NCBI GenBank assembly: GCA_003214315.1
Contig: QCLU01000001.1
Span: 62,001 to 126,000 of the forward strand
Source: Prochlorococcus sp. AG-418-D13
Lineage (GTDB): Bacteria; Cyanobacteriota; Cyanobacteriia; PCC-6307; Cyanobiaceae
Direction: 5' to 3'
DNA length: 64,000 nt
The notes under the pieces were generated by a model, which was given only the letters and a program-made list of their open reading frames with translations, was not told where the DNA came from and made no database searches. Positions 32,609-40,441 of this stretch are shown here, piece by piece. Position 1 is the first letter of the stretch, and each line of letters starts with the position of its first letter. The position numbers were made by a program, and so were the translations under genes.

Positions 32609-33910
32609 TTAAACTCCAGTATGAAGAGTTTTTCGCCAGAGTATCTTTTTGGGAAAAATAGACATCTTTATTGTTACCCAAGGAATTACTAAAAACCAAT
32701 GTGATAAATAAAAAACCGATACAAATACCATCAAAAAATTGCTTTTTTGCAACACGGGTACTTCGCTTTTGCAAGAAGAACCGTACCAAAAAGCAATTCC
32801 AGATAACATAAAAGCTGTAAATGAAATAGGCCAGTAAATTGGTGAATCTAATAAAGCAATACTGAAAACTAAATCAAAAATAGAAATGATTGGTAGTGCA
32901 TATTGCAAGATGAAGAAGTAAGTTAAATCAAATTTCTGCAAATAATCAATTTTATTGGTAAATAATTGATCTCCATAATCAAAGAATCTTTGCAAACCTC
33001 CCTCTGCCCATCTTTGCCTTTGCGCTAATAAAGCATTTAAATTCTCAACTGCTTCCTCCATGACTGGAGGATCCCATAAGATTCCAATTCTATATTTTGA
33101 TAACAATAACCTTAAACTCAAATCAAGATCATCTGTAACTGTATCTTCATTAAAAGAACCACATGCCAATAATGTATCTTTCTTAATTAATTGGCCATTG
33201 CCTCTTAATTCAGAAACTCCAGCAACCGATAATCTTCCATATTGAAAGATTGCGTCCATAGCCATCTCCATTGACTGACAGGAAGTTAAAAAATTCTTTC
33301 CTACATTTGTTACTGATTTTCTTAGTTGAACTGCAGACCAATCACCCTGTGCTACAAAACTAAATAACCTTATCAAAGAATCTTGTTTTAATTCAGCATC
33401 AGCATCCAAAACTAATAACCATTCACCATGAGTAAACTTCAAGGCATAATTTAAAGCTCCTGACTTACCTCCTCCTGCATTTGGAGATCGACTTACGACT
33501 TTTAGCTTTTCATATTGTCTAGATAATCGATCTAAAATTAAAGGGGTCTTATCAGAACTGCCATCATCGATTATGTAAATATTTAATTTATTTGTTGGAT
33601 AATCTAAACTAAATAATCTTTCAACTAATCTTTCTATCACATTCTCTTCATCTCTAGCTGCGACTAAAATATCAAGCACAGGTAACTCTTTATTGCTAAT
33701 TCTTCTGCTTACAGTATTTAAAACGTTGTTCCTTTTGAAATTTCTAGAAATAACTATTAAACCGTAAAAAACAATCACAAAAGAAATAGCCAATATAAAA
33801 TAAAAGAAATTTTCGATATTGTAAGCATGAGGAATAAAAGCTACTAAAAAACAAGCACTAAGAAATATAAACGACTTCAATCTTCGATTTTTATAAAAAC
33901 CCTTACTCAT
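32609..33910 (-). CDS. Membrane GT2 glycosyltransferase, candidate monoglucosyldiacylglycerol synthase
   Basis: A 433-residue membrane-bound family 2 glycosyltransferase. Two hydrophobic helices (about 14-55) precede the catalytic domain: LDILVAARDEEN, IIDDGSSD, DAD at 169-171 for metal/UDP-sugar binding, the acceptor-side TDDLDLSL, and Q297-x-x-R300-W301 (LAQRQRWAEGG). Several further helices follow. Length and layout fit cyanobacterial MgdA (Synechocystis Sll1377 type), which makes monoglucosyldiacylglycerol, the precursor of MGDG. Other GT2 enzymes of beta-glycan type cannot be excluded. Family is sure; MgdA is a reasoned guess. Confidence 0.87.
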   Translation of the reverse strand: MSKGFYKNRRLKSFIFLSACFLVAFIPHAYNIENFFYFILAISFVIVFYGLIVISRNFKRNNVLNTVSRRISNKELPVLDILVAARDEENVIERLVERLFSLDYPTNKLNIYIIDDGSSDKTPLILDRLSRQYEKLKVVSRSPNAGGGKSGALNYALKFTHGEWLLVLDADAELKQDSLIRLFSFVAQGDWSAVQLRKSVTNVGKNFLTSCQSMEMAMDAIFQYGRLSVAGVSELRGNGQLIKKDTLLACGSFNEDTVTDDLDLSLRLLLSKYRIGILWDPPVMEEAVENLNALLAQRQRWAEGGLQRFFDYGDQLFTNKIDYLQKFDLTYFFILQYALPIISIFDLVFSIALLDSPIYWPISFTAFMLSGIAFWYGSSCKSEVPVLQKSNFLMVFVSVFYLSHWFLVIPWVTIKMSIFPKKILWRKTLHTGV

Positions 33911-33937
33911 AAAAGTAAATTTTTAATTACTTAACTT

Positions 33938-35476
33938 TCATTGAGACAACATCTCAAATTTTTTCAGTTTTGCATCCCGATAGTAATGATTCAATATTTG
34001 TTCATAAGAGAATCCTAATTTAGCCATTTCAATTGCTCCTGACTGAGATAAACCTACACCATGACCGAAGCCTCCTCCTCTCAAAAGCCATAAATCATCA
34101 TTTAATTTATTAATAGTAAACAAATTACTAGGTATAAAATTTAATACCCGTCGAATATCATCTTTAACAAGAACAATAGATTTATTGACTTTGTCCGTTT
34201 GTATTTCCAATTTTGTCACTCTGCCACTAGACCCACGTTCAATAGAATTTAAATCCAAAACATCTTCATTAATATTTATAAGTTTGTTTTTAATTAACTT
34301 TTCTTTAATTTCAAGACTAGAAATTTTCTTATTCCATCGAAAAAGAGAATGATTACTCCCATAAAACTGTTCTTTATCAAAATCTAAAAACTTATTTAAA
34401 TCAGATTCATTTGTAATTGGAAGTTTAAAAATTTTATTTAATGATTTAGAACCATCAATGATTGAATTGAAATAAGAATAATCTTGAATTTGCCAAGACT
34501 CGCCTGCAGTAGCAGATACGCCACCATTAGAACCATGGTAAAAAGCATTTATTGGTTGGTTTCTATATGTAAGAATTAAATTTGAAGTTGCGTCTATGGC
34601 TTTTTGTACGTTTTTATTTGAAATTTTAGAAGGCTTATAAACTTGACATTGAGTGCTTATGCATAAATGATAATTATCCATATTAAATCTATCAGAATTA
34701 AATATTCCCCAAGTTCTTGCAATAACTGCTTGAGCCTTGAGTGCTTCTAAAGGAGAATTCGGTCCAATTTCATATGGCAAAACACCTGCCAAATAGTCGT
34801 CGAATTCAATTGTTTGAACTAATGTCCAAGTTCCATATGAATCTTTTATTAAATAAAAATTTTTACCAAAATTGACACCATTTATTTTTATTTCCTCTTG
34901 AGCGTAAATATATATAGGTCCTTCGAGTTTCATAACACTATATTCATTTCTAAGAATAGGTGTAATTTGAAAATTTTTTATTTTTCTGGAAATCTTATTG
35001 TTTAATTCAAACTCTGGCAGATCATCTTCATACGGAATCCATACTTCCCAATTTTTAGGGTAAGCAACAGTCGTCTTAAATCCTTTATCTTTAAGTTTCT
35101 CTGCTTGTTTTTTTGCTGATTCATAGCTAGCAAAAGGACCAAAAACAATCCTTTCGATTGTTTTAGGATTTTTGATGGGTATATCCACCCAGCTAATGCT
35201 AATCTTTTTTGATTTATGTTTAATACCGTTGGACGATATCAGGTTTAAAAAACCTTTATCATTAATAAAATTGATATTCTTTTTTTTTGAAAAACTGTCA
35301 TTCTCCCCTCCTAAATATTGCTTTAAACCAATTAAAAATTTTCCCTTTTTAATTTCTTTATTGAGTTCAACCTTTAGTAATTCTTCTCCTTTTATATATG
35401 AAGTAAATTTAGTATTTATGAATAAAAGAGAAATACATCCTAAAAATAAGTTTAAAAAGGCAAATTTAAGTTTCAT
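33938..35476 (-). CDS. SpoIID/LytB-domain protein with SPOR-like region
   Basis: A 512-residue exported protein: N-terminal hydrophobic segment (about residues 4-20), a SPOR-like region (RIVFGPFASYESAKKQAEKLKDKGFKT) and a SpoIID/LytB domain (DDYLAGVLPYEIGPNSPLEALKAQAVIARTW; YHGSNGGVSATAGESW; GGGFGHGVGLSQSGAIEMA). SpoIID enzymes in sporulators are lytic transglycosylases acting on denuded peptidoglycan, and SPOR domains bind denuded glycan. In cyanobacteria such proteins are common and their role is presumably wall remodelling. It is upstream of the GT2 gene on the same strand, 27 bases apart. Confidence 0.88.
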   Translation of the reverse strand: MKLKFAFLNLFLGCISLLFINTKFTSYIKGEELLKVELNKEIKKGKFLIGLKQYLGGENDSFSKKKNINFINDKGFLNLISSNGIKHKSKKISISWVDIPIKNPKTIERIVFGPFASYESAKKQAEKLKDKGFKTTVAYPKNWEVWIPYEDDLPEFELNNKISRKIKNFQITPILRNEYSVMKLEGPIYIYAQEEIKINGVNFGKNFYLIKDSYGTWTLVQTIEFDDYLAGVLPYEIGPNSPLEALKAQAVIARTWGIFNSDRFNMDNYHLCISTQCQVYKPSKISNKNVQKAIDATSNLILTYRNQPINAFYHGSNGGVSATAGESWQIQDYSYFNSIIDGSKSLNKIFKLPITNESDLNKFLDFDKEQFYGSNHSLFRWNKKISSLEIKEKLIKNKLININEDVLDLNSIERGSSGRVTKLEIQTDKVNKSIVLVKDDIRRVLNFIPSNLFTINKLNDDLWLLRGGGFGHGVGLSQSGAIEMAKLGFSYEQILNHYYRDAKLKKFEMLSQ

Positions 35477-35567
35477 AAGTTAGAACTTTCCTTATCAATT
35501 AAAAACTTTAATTTGCACCAATGCATATAAAGGTTTAGATTATCCTAATTAAACACATTTGACTTTA

Positions 35568-35765
35568 ATGTCTAAACTAAAAACTCGTAAATCAGCTGCC
35601 AAAAGATTTAAAGCTACTGCGACGGGTAAATTCATGAGAAGAAGAGCTTTCCATAATCATTTACTTGATCATAAAAGCTCAAAATTAAAAAGACATCTAT
35701 CAACAAAAGCCGTAGTTGATGAAAGAGATGCTGATAATGTAAAATTAATGATTCCATACGCATAA
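35568..35765 (+). CDS. rpmI: Ribosomal protein bL35
   Basis: Small basic 50S protein, 65 residues, starting [15 protein letters not shown], the standard bL35 beginning. I use ATG 35568; an in-frame TTG three codons earlier would add MTL, which the family lacks. [20 protein letters not shown] is the conserved core. Followed 28 bases later by rplT, the universal partner. infC, often first in this operon, is elsewhere (5.5 kb). Confidence 0.97.
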   Translation: MSKLKTRKSAAKRFKATATGKFMRRRAFHNHLLDHKSSKLKRHLSTKAVVDERDADNVKLMIPYA

Positions 35766-35793
35766 CTCTTTAACCAATTTTTATTAGATATTC

Positions 35794-36141
35794 ATGGCAC
35801 GCGTAAAAAGAGGCAACATAGCCAGAAAAAGAAGAAACAAAATCTTAAATCTTGCAAAAGGTTTTAGAGGCGGCAACAAAAATCTTTTCAGAACCGCAAA
35901 CCAAAGAGTAATGAAAGCTCTTTGTAATGCTTATAGGGATAGAAGAAGAAGAAAAAGAGATTTTAGAAGACTTTGGATTTCTAGAATTAACGCATCTGCC
36001 AGGATAAATGGAACAAACTATAGCAAGTTGATAAATGGCATGAAAAATTCAGAAATTATCATTAACAGAAAAATGCTTGCTCAATTAGCCTTAAACGATC
36101 CTAAGTGTTTTGAAAAAATTGTTTCTTCCGTTAGTAAGTAG
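35794..36141 (+). CDS. rplT: Ribosomal protein bL20
   Basis: Essential 50S assembly protein that binds 23S rRNA early, 115 residues, very basic. [26 protein letters not shown] and the [15 protein letters not shown] block are diagnostic, followed by the helical C-terminal domain. In some bacteria L20 represses its own rpmI-rplT mRNA through an rRNA mimic. The short leader here shows no obvious such structure by eye. Confidence 0.98.
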   Translation: MARVKRGNIARKRRNKILNLAKGFRGGNKNLFRTANQRVMKALCNAYRDRRRRKRDFRRLWISRINASARINGTNYSKLINGMKNSEIIINRKMLAQLALNDPKCFEKIVSSVSK

Positions 36142-36177
36142 ATAAAAGAATATAATCTAGAAAAGTAAATATAAATA

Positions 36178-36735
36178 ATGGTAATATCTTCCTTTCAATC
36201 TTATTTAATAATTCTTTTTGTTGTATTAATAATAATTTCTATTTTTGTATTCAGACAATTTCTAAAGACAAGAAGTGAAGAATTAAATTTAGTAAAATTC
36301 GAGCAGAAAGGTTTAGATTCTCTCACTCAAGCTACAGAATTATATGAATTTGGGTCTATTCAGATAAAAAAAAGATTATATTCTGAAGCAACTAAAACTT
36401 TTTTAAAAGCAATTAAAAATTATGAAAATGAACCTGATGAAGCCAAAGCCATAATAAATAATGCTTTAGGATTCTCTTATGCTGCTCAAAATGAATTTAA
36501 AAAAGCAATTAAACACTATAACTCTGCAATAAAATCACTCCCTGAATATCCTATAGCCCTAAATAACCTCGCATCAGCACAACAGCGTTTACTTGAGTAC
36601 GACTTGGCATATGCAACTTATCAAAAGGTTTTGGTGATAGATCCAAAAAACAAAACAGCAATTAAAAAAAGTAAGGAATTAGAAAAAAGAAACAATTATA
36701 AACCTTATAAAGGTATTAAAGATAAGGGATTCTAA
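36178..36735 (+). CDS. Membrane-anchored TPR protein, Ycf37-like
   Basis: A 185-residue protein with an N-terminal transmembrane helix (about residues 6-28) and three tetratricopeptide repeats: [41 protein letters not shown] and [24 protein letters not shown]. This matches in size and order Ycf37, a photosystem I assembly/stability factor of cyanobacteria and algal plastids. The basic C-terminus is short. TPR proteins are hard to assign by eye, so Ycf37 identity is probable and not sure. It is 36 bases after rplT and 2 bases before thiG. Confidence 0.8.
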   Translation: MVISSFQSYLIILFVVLIIISIFVFRQFLKTRSEELNLVKFEQKGLDSLTQATELYEFGSIQIKKRLYSEATKTFLKAIKNYENEPDEAKAIINNALGFSYAAQNEFKKAIKHYNSAIKSLPEYPIALNNLASAQQRLLEYDLAYATYQKVLVIDPKNKTAIKKSKELEKRNNYKPYKGIKDKGF

Positions 36736-36737
36736 AT

Positions 36738-37532
36738 ATGGAAAATTATTCTTCTTTACTAATTGGTGGAAAACAATTTTCCAGTAGATTAATGGTGGGT
36801 ACTGGCAAATACAAATCTACTCAATATATGGTTGAAAGTTTGTCAAATTCTGAAACGGAAATTATAACCGTCGCTGTTAGAAGAATTAAAAATGATCAGA
36901 CCGGAGAAAATTTACTCGAAAAGATCAACTGGAAAAAATACTGGATGCTTCCTAATACAGCTGGTTGTGTTAATTCCGATGAGGCAGTGAGAATAGCAAT
37001 TTTGGGTAGAGAACTTGCAAAATTGTCTGGTCAAGAAGAAAATAATTTTGTGAAGTTAGAAGTTATTCCTGACAAAAAGTATTTGCTACCAGATCCAATA
37101 GAAACCATCAAAGCAGCCGAAATTTTGATAAAAAAGGGTTTTACTGTACTTCCCTATATCAATGCAGATCCTATTCTGGCAAAAAGGCTAGAAGAAATAG
37201 GTTGTGCAACTGTAATGCCATTGGGCTCGCCTATAGGCTCTGGGCGAGGTTTATTAAATTTATCAAATATAGGGATAATTATTGAAAATGCAAAAGTGCC
37301 AGTAATAATTGATGCAGGAATTGGGGTACCTAGTGAAGCTTCTCAAGCTATGGAAATTGGAGCTGATGGAGTTTTAATCAATAGTGCAATAGCGCAAGCT
37401 GAAAATCCTCCTCTAATGGCTCAAGCGATAAATTATGGTGTGAAAGCTGGCAGGCAAGCTTTTCTGGCAGGAAGAATTAAGAAACAAGACTTTGCAGTAG
37501 CAAGTTCTCCTGAAAAAAATATATCTATCTAA
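36738..37532 (+). CDS. thiG: Thiazole synthase ThiG
   Basis: Forms the thiazole phosphate of thiamine from deoxyxylulose phosphate, a glycine-derived imine and ThiS thiocarboxylate. The 264-residue TIM barrel has [18 protein letters not shown], the PNTAGC loop, [24 protein letters not shown] and [30 protein letters not shown]. It starts 2 bases after the TPR gene stop, hence likely co-transcribed with it and perhaps with the ribosomal protein genes. No TPP riboswitch is visible here, which fits control at another thi locus. Confidence 0.97.
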   Translation: MENYSSLLIGGKQFSSRLMVGTGKYKSTQYMVESLSNSETEIITVAVRRIKNDQTGENLLEKINWKKYWMLPNTAGCVNSDEAVRIAILGRELAKLSGQEENNFVKLEVIPDKKYLLPDPIETIKAAEILIKKGFTVLPYINADPILAKRLEEIGCATVMPLGSPIGSGRGLLNLSNIGIIIENAKVPVIIDAGIGVPSEASQAMEIGADGVLINSAIAQAENPPLMAQAINYGVKAGRQAFLAGRIKKQDFAVASSPEKNISI

Positions 37533-37696
37533 TTCTCTTCATTGAGCAAAGTTTAAAAAAGAGAATAAAAACTTATTATTTTATTTATCGCATTAAGAAA
37601 GAAGATTTGAAACTTTTTACAATGTTTTTTCGCAAATTGGAAGCACACTGTAGTAATTTAATAAATATTATGAATCTATTAATTCTGGAGTTCTGA

Positions 37697-38890
37697 GTGA
37701 AAGTTATTGTTCTAGGTGGAGATGGTTTTTGCGGTTGGCCTTGTGCGGTGAATTTAGCAGAGCAAAATCATGATGTAATTATTGTCGACAATTTAAGTCG
37801 TAGAAAAATTGATATTGATCTAGAGGTAGAATCTTTAACTCCAATTGCTTCGATAACAGAACGACTTTCTGCATGGGAAGAAATTGGAGGTAAGCCTATG
37901 AGATTTCTTAACATGGATATCTCTAAACAATATCAAAAATTACTCAATTTGCTCATTGATGAAAAACCAGATTCTGTCATCCATTTTGCAGAACAAAGAG
38001 CAGCACCTTACTCGATGAAATCTAGTTTTACCAAAAGATATACAGTAGATAATAATGTTAATGGCACCCACAACCTTCTTGCTGCAATAGTAGAGAGTAA
38101 TTTAGATATTCATGTTGTACATTTAGGAACAATGGGAGTTTACGGATATGGATCACATAGAGGCGCAACAATTCCAGAAGGTTATCTAAAAGTTGAAGTT
38201 CCACAACCAGATGGAAGTCGCTTTGAAGAAGAAATATTACACCCTGCAAGTCCAGGTAGTGTTTACCATATGACTAAAACTTTAGATCAATTATTATTTC
38301 TTTACTACAACAAAAATGATCTTGTGAGGATTACTGATCTACATCAAGGCATTGTTTGGGGAACAAATACAGACGCAACTTTAAAAGATCCTAGATTAAC
38401 AAACCGATTTGACTACGACGGAGATTATGGAACTGTTCTAAACAGATTTCTAATGCAAGCTGCAATTGGATATCCATTAAGTGTTCATGGGACAGGAGGG
38501 CAAACAAGAGCCTTTATACACATAAAAGACTCTGTAAAATGTGTACAACTTGCTCTTGAAAATCCTCCAAAACCTGGAGAAAGAGTTAAGATCTTTAATC
38601 AAATGACTGAAAGTCATCAAGTTGCAGAACTAGCTAAAAAAGTTGCGTCTCTAACAGGTGCTGATATCAATTATTTACCAAATCCAAGGAATGAAGCAGT
38701 AGAAAATGATCTAATTGTAGATAATAAATGCTTTATAGAATTAGGTTTAAACCCAACGACTCTTGATAATGGTTTATTAGAAGAAGTTGTTGAAGTTGCT
38801 AAAAAATACTCCAATAGATGTGATCTTCAGCGCATACCTTGTGTTTCATCCTGGACTAAAAAACAAGCTGAGGCTATAAAGACTAATTAA
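37697..38890 (+). CDS. sqdB: UDP-sulfoquinovose synthase
   Basis: Makes UDP-sulfoquinovose from UDP-glucose and sulfite, for the sulfolipid SQDG. The 397-residue SDR-type protein starts at GTG 37697 and has the NAD motif VLGGDGFCGWPCAVNLA, VDNLSRR, HFAEQRAAPYSM, the catalytic LGTMGVYGYGSHRG and SVYHMTKTLDQ (Tyr-x3-Lys), and GGQTRAFIHI. This matches SqdB/SQD1. sqdX follows 27 bases later, giving the complete sulfolipid pathway. SQDG replaces phospholipid in phosphate-poor ocean picocyanobacteria. Confidence 0.97.
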   Translation: MKVIVLGGDGFCGWPCAVNLAEQNHDVIIVDNLSRRKIDIDLEVESLTPIASITERLSAWEEIGGKPMRFLNMDISKQYQKLLNLLIDEKPDSVIHFAEQRAAPYSMKSSFTKRYTVDNNVNGTHNLLAAIVESNLDIHVVHLGTMGVYGYGSHRGATIPEGYLKVEVPQPDGSRFEEEILHPASPGSVYHMTKTLDQLLFLYYNKNDLVRITDLHQGIVWGTNTDATLKDPRLTNRFDYDGDYGTVLNRFLMQAAIGYPLSVHGTGGQTRAFIHIKDSVKCVQLALENPPKPGERVKIFNQMTESHQVAELAKKVASLTGADINYLPNPRNEAVENDLIVDNKCFIELGLNPTTLDNGLLEEVVEVAKKYSNRCDLQRIPCVSSWTKKQAEAIKTN

Positions 38891-38917
38891 AATTTCTGAA
38901 ATAATTACCTTAAGAAA

Positions 38918-40057
38918 GTGAAAATTGCATTGTTTACTGAAACTTTTTTACCTAAAGTTGACGGCATAGTTACAAGATTGACTAAAACGATTGAATTTTT
39001 AATAAAAAATGGTGATGAAGTTATTATTTTTTGTCCAGAGGGGTGTCCAGAATCATATATGGGCGCAACTGTAGTTGGAGTTGCTGCAATGCCATTACCC
39101 TTATACCCAGAGTTGAAGCTTGGTTTGCCAGGTCCTGCAGTCTCAGATAAGTTAGAAAAATTTAAACCAGATTTGATACATGTTGTTAATCCAGCTGTAC
39201 TTGGCTTAGGTGGCATATGGTTGGCGAAAACTAATAACATTCCTTTAATTGCAAGTTACCATACTCATCTTCCAAAATATCTAGAACATTACGGTATGGG
39301 TATGTTAGAGCCACTTTTGTGGGAATTACTTAAAGCAGCGCATAATCAAGCCTTGTTAAATTTATGTACATCAACCGCTATGGTAAACGAGTTAAAAGAT
39401 AAAGGTATTCAAAGGACTGCTTTATGGCAAAGGGGGGTAGATACTTACAGTTTCCGACCAGATTTGAGAAGTGAAAAAATGAGAAAAAAATTATTTGGGG
39501 AATATAACGACGCTAATTACTTATTGATTTATGTAGGAAGATTATCAGCAGAAAAACAAATTGAGAGAATTAAACCAGTCTTAGAAAGTATCCCTAATGC
39601 TTGCCTAGCACTTGTAGGTGACGGACCATATAGAAACCAGCTTGAAAAAATCTTCGAAAATACCAAGACTAATTTCATAGGATATTTATCTGGCGATGAA
39701 CTTGCTAGCGCCTATGCCTCTGGAGATATATTTTTATTCCCATCTAGCACAGAAACACTTGGGTTAGTTTTACTAGAAGCAATGGCAGCAGGATGTCCAG
39801 TTATCGGAGCCAACAAGGGGGGAATTCCAGATATTATTAGCGATGGGATTAATGGTTGTTTATATGATCCTGATGAAAAAGATAATGGGGAACAGAGCTT
39901 GATTGCAGCGACAAAAAAAATTCTAGAGAATGAAGATAAAAGAGAAGTTATGAGGAAAGAGGCACGAAAGGAAGCAGAAAAATGGGATTGGAATCAAGCA
40001 ACGTTACAACTGCAAAATTATTATGCCGATACTCTCAAAGAAATAGATGAAACTTAA
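38918..40057 (+). CDS. sqdX: Sulfoquinovosyltransferase SqdX
   Basis: Transfers sulfoquinovose from UDP-sulfoquinovose to diacylglycerol. The 379-residue GT4 enzyme begins at GTG 38918 with KIALFTETFLPKVDGIVTRL. It has the membrane-facing HVVNPAVLGLGG and YHTHLPKYLEHYG, the donor-binding LIYVGRLSAEKQIERI, and FPSSTETLGLVLLEAMAAGCPVIGANKGGIPD with the paired glutamates of the family. It is immediately downstream of sqdB and converges on a small minus-strand gene with 6 bases between stops. Confidence 0.97.
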   Translation: MKIALFTETFLPKVDGIVTRLTKTIEFLIKNGDEVIIFCPEGCPESYMGATVVGVAAMPLPLYPELKLGLPGPAVSDKLEKFKPDLIHVVNPAVLGLGGIWLAKTNNIPLIASYHTHLPKYLEHYGMGMLEPLLWELLKAAHNQALLNLCTSTAMVNELKDKGIQRTALWQRGVDTYSFRPDLRSEKMRKKLFGEYNDANYLLIYVGRLSAEKQIERIKPVLESIPNACLALVGDGPYRNQLEKIFENTKTNFIGYLSGDELASAYASGDIFLFPSSTETLGLVLLEAMAAGCPVIGANKGGIPDIISDGINGCLYDPDEKDNGEQSLIAATKKILENEDKREVMRKEARKEAEKWDWNQATLQLQNYYADTLKEIDET

Positions 40058-40063
40058 TGTTAA

Positions 40064-40312
40064 TTATGCTACGTGTGGAGGTGTAGGACTAGTATACGAA
40101 CTTAAAGGAAGTATTAGAGTAGCGATATTTTGATTCTTTTCAGGCCTTTTTTTCTTTGAGAATTTTTTACCAAAAGGTACTCTTATAACATTAGTTCCCT
40201 CAATGGAACAAATCTTTGAGTTATCTCCTGAAAAATTATTGACAAAATTTGGTAAGTCGACGTTTTTAACTGGCAGGTGCTTAACATTACCAGATTTAAA
40301 ATCTTTGGTCAT
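40064..40312 (-). CDS. Small basic hypothetical protein
   Basis: An 82-residue ORF with no recognised family. The chain is hydrophilic with a basic stretch (FGKKFSKKKRPEKNQN, about residues 48-63) and a proline-rich end (SPTPPHV). There is no signal peptide or membrane helix. Supporting a real gene: an ATG start, a TACAAT hexamer 36 bases upstream, and the neat 6-base fit against the sqdX stop. Against: short length and no recognisable relatives. Moderate confidence. Confidence 0.5.
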   Translation of the reverse strand: MTKDFKSGNVKHLPVKNVDLPNFVNNFSGDNSKICSIEGTNVIRVPFGKKFSKKKRPEKNQNIATLILPLSSYTSPTPPHVA

Positions 40313-40347
40313 AGCTTCAAATACCCCAAAAAATTTGATGCTCGTGT

Positions 40348-40353
40348 ATTGTA
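40348..40353 (-). promoter_or_regulatory. Candidate -10 element for the 82-residue gene
   Basis: TACAAT on the minus strand within the gene-free stretch 40313-40441, spaced to give a leader of about 30 bases before the ATG at 40312. The sequence is chance-prone, so confidence is low. Confidence 0.3.
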
Positions 40354-40441
40354 ATAAAAAAATTTAAATAAATTCTATAAGAAAATATTAAATTTTTATT
40401 CACACTGATAATAACTAAGTAAACACGAGGAAGCTAGTCCT

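Noticed and set aside
37532-37566. An 8-bp inverted repeat (ATTCTCTT...AAGAGAAT) right after thiG as a terminator
   Set aside because: The loop is 19 bases, the stem is A/T-rich and no T run follows, so it is a weak terminator candidate and could be chance. The 164-base spacer to sqdB otherwise shows only promoter-like A/T hexamers.
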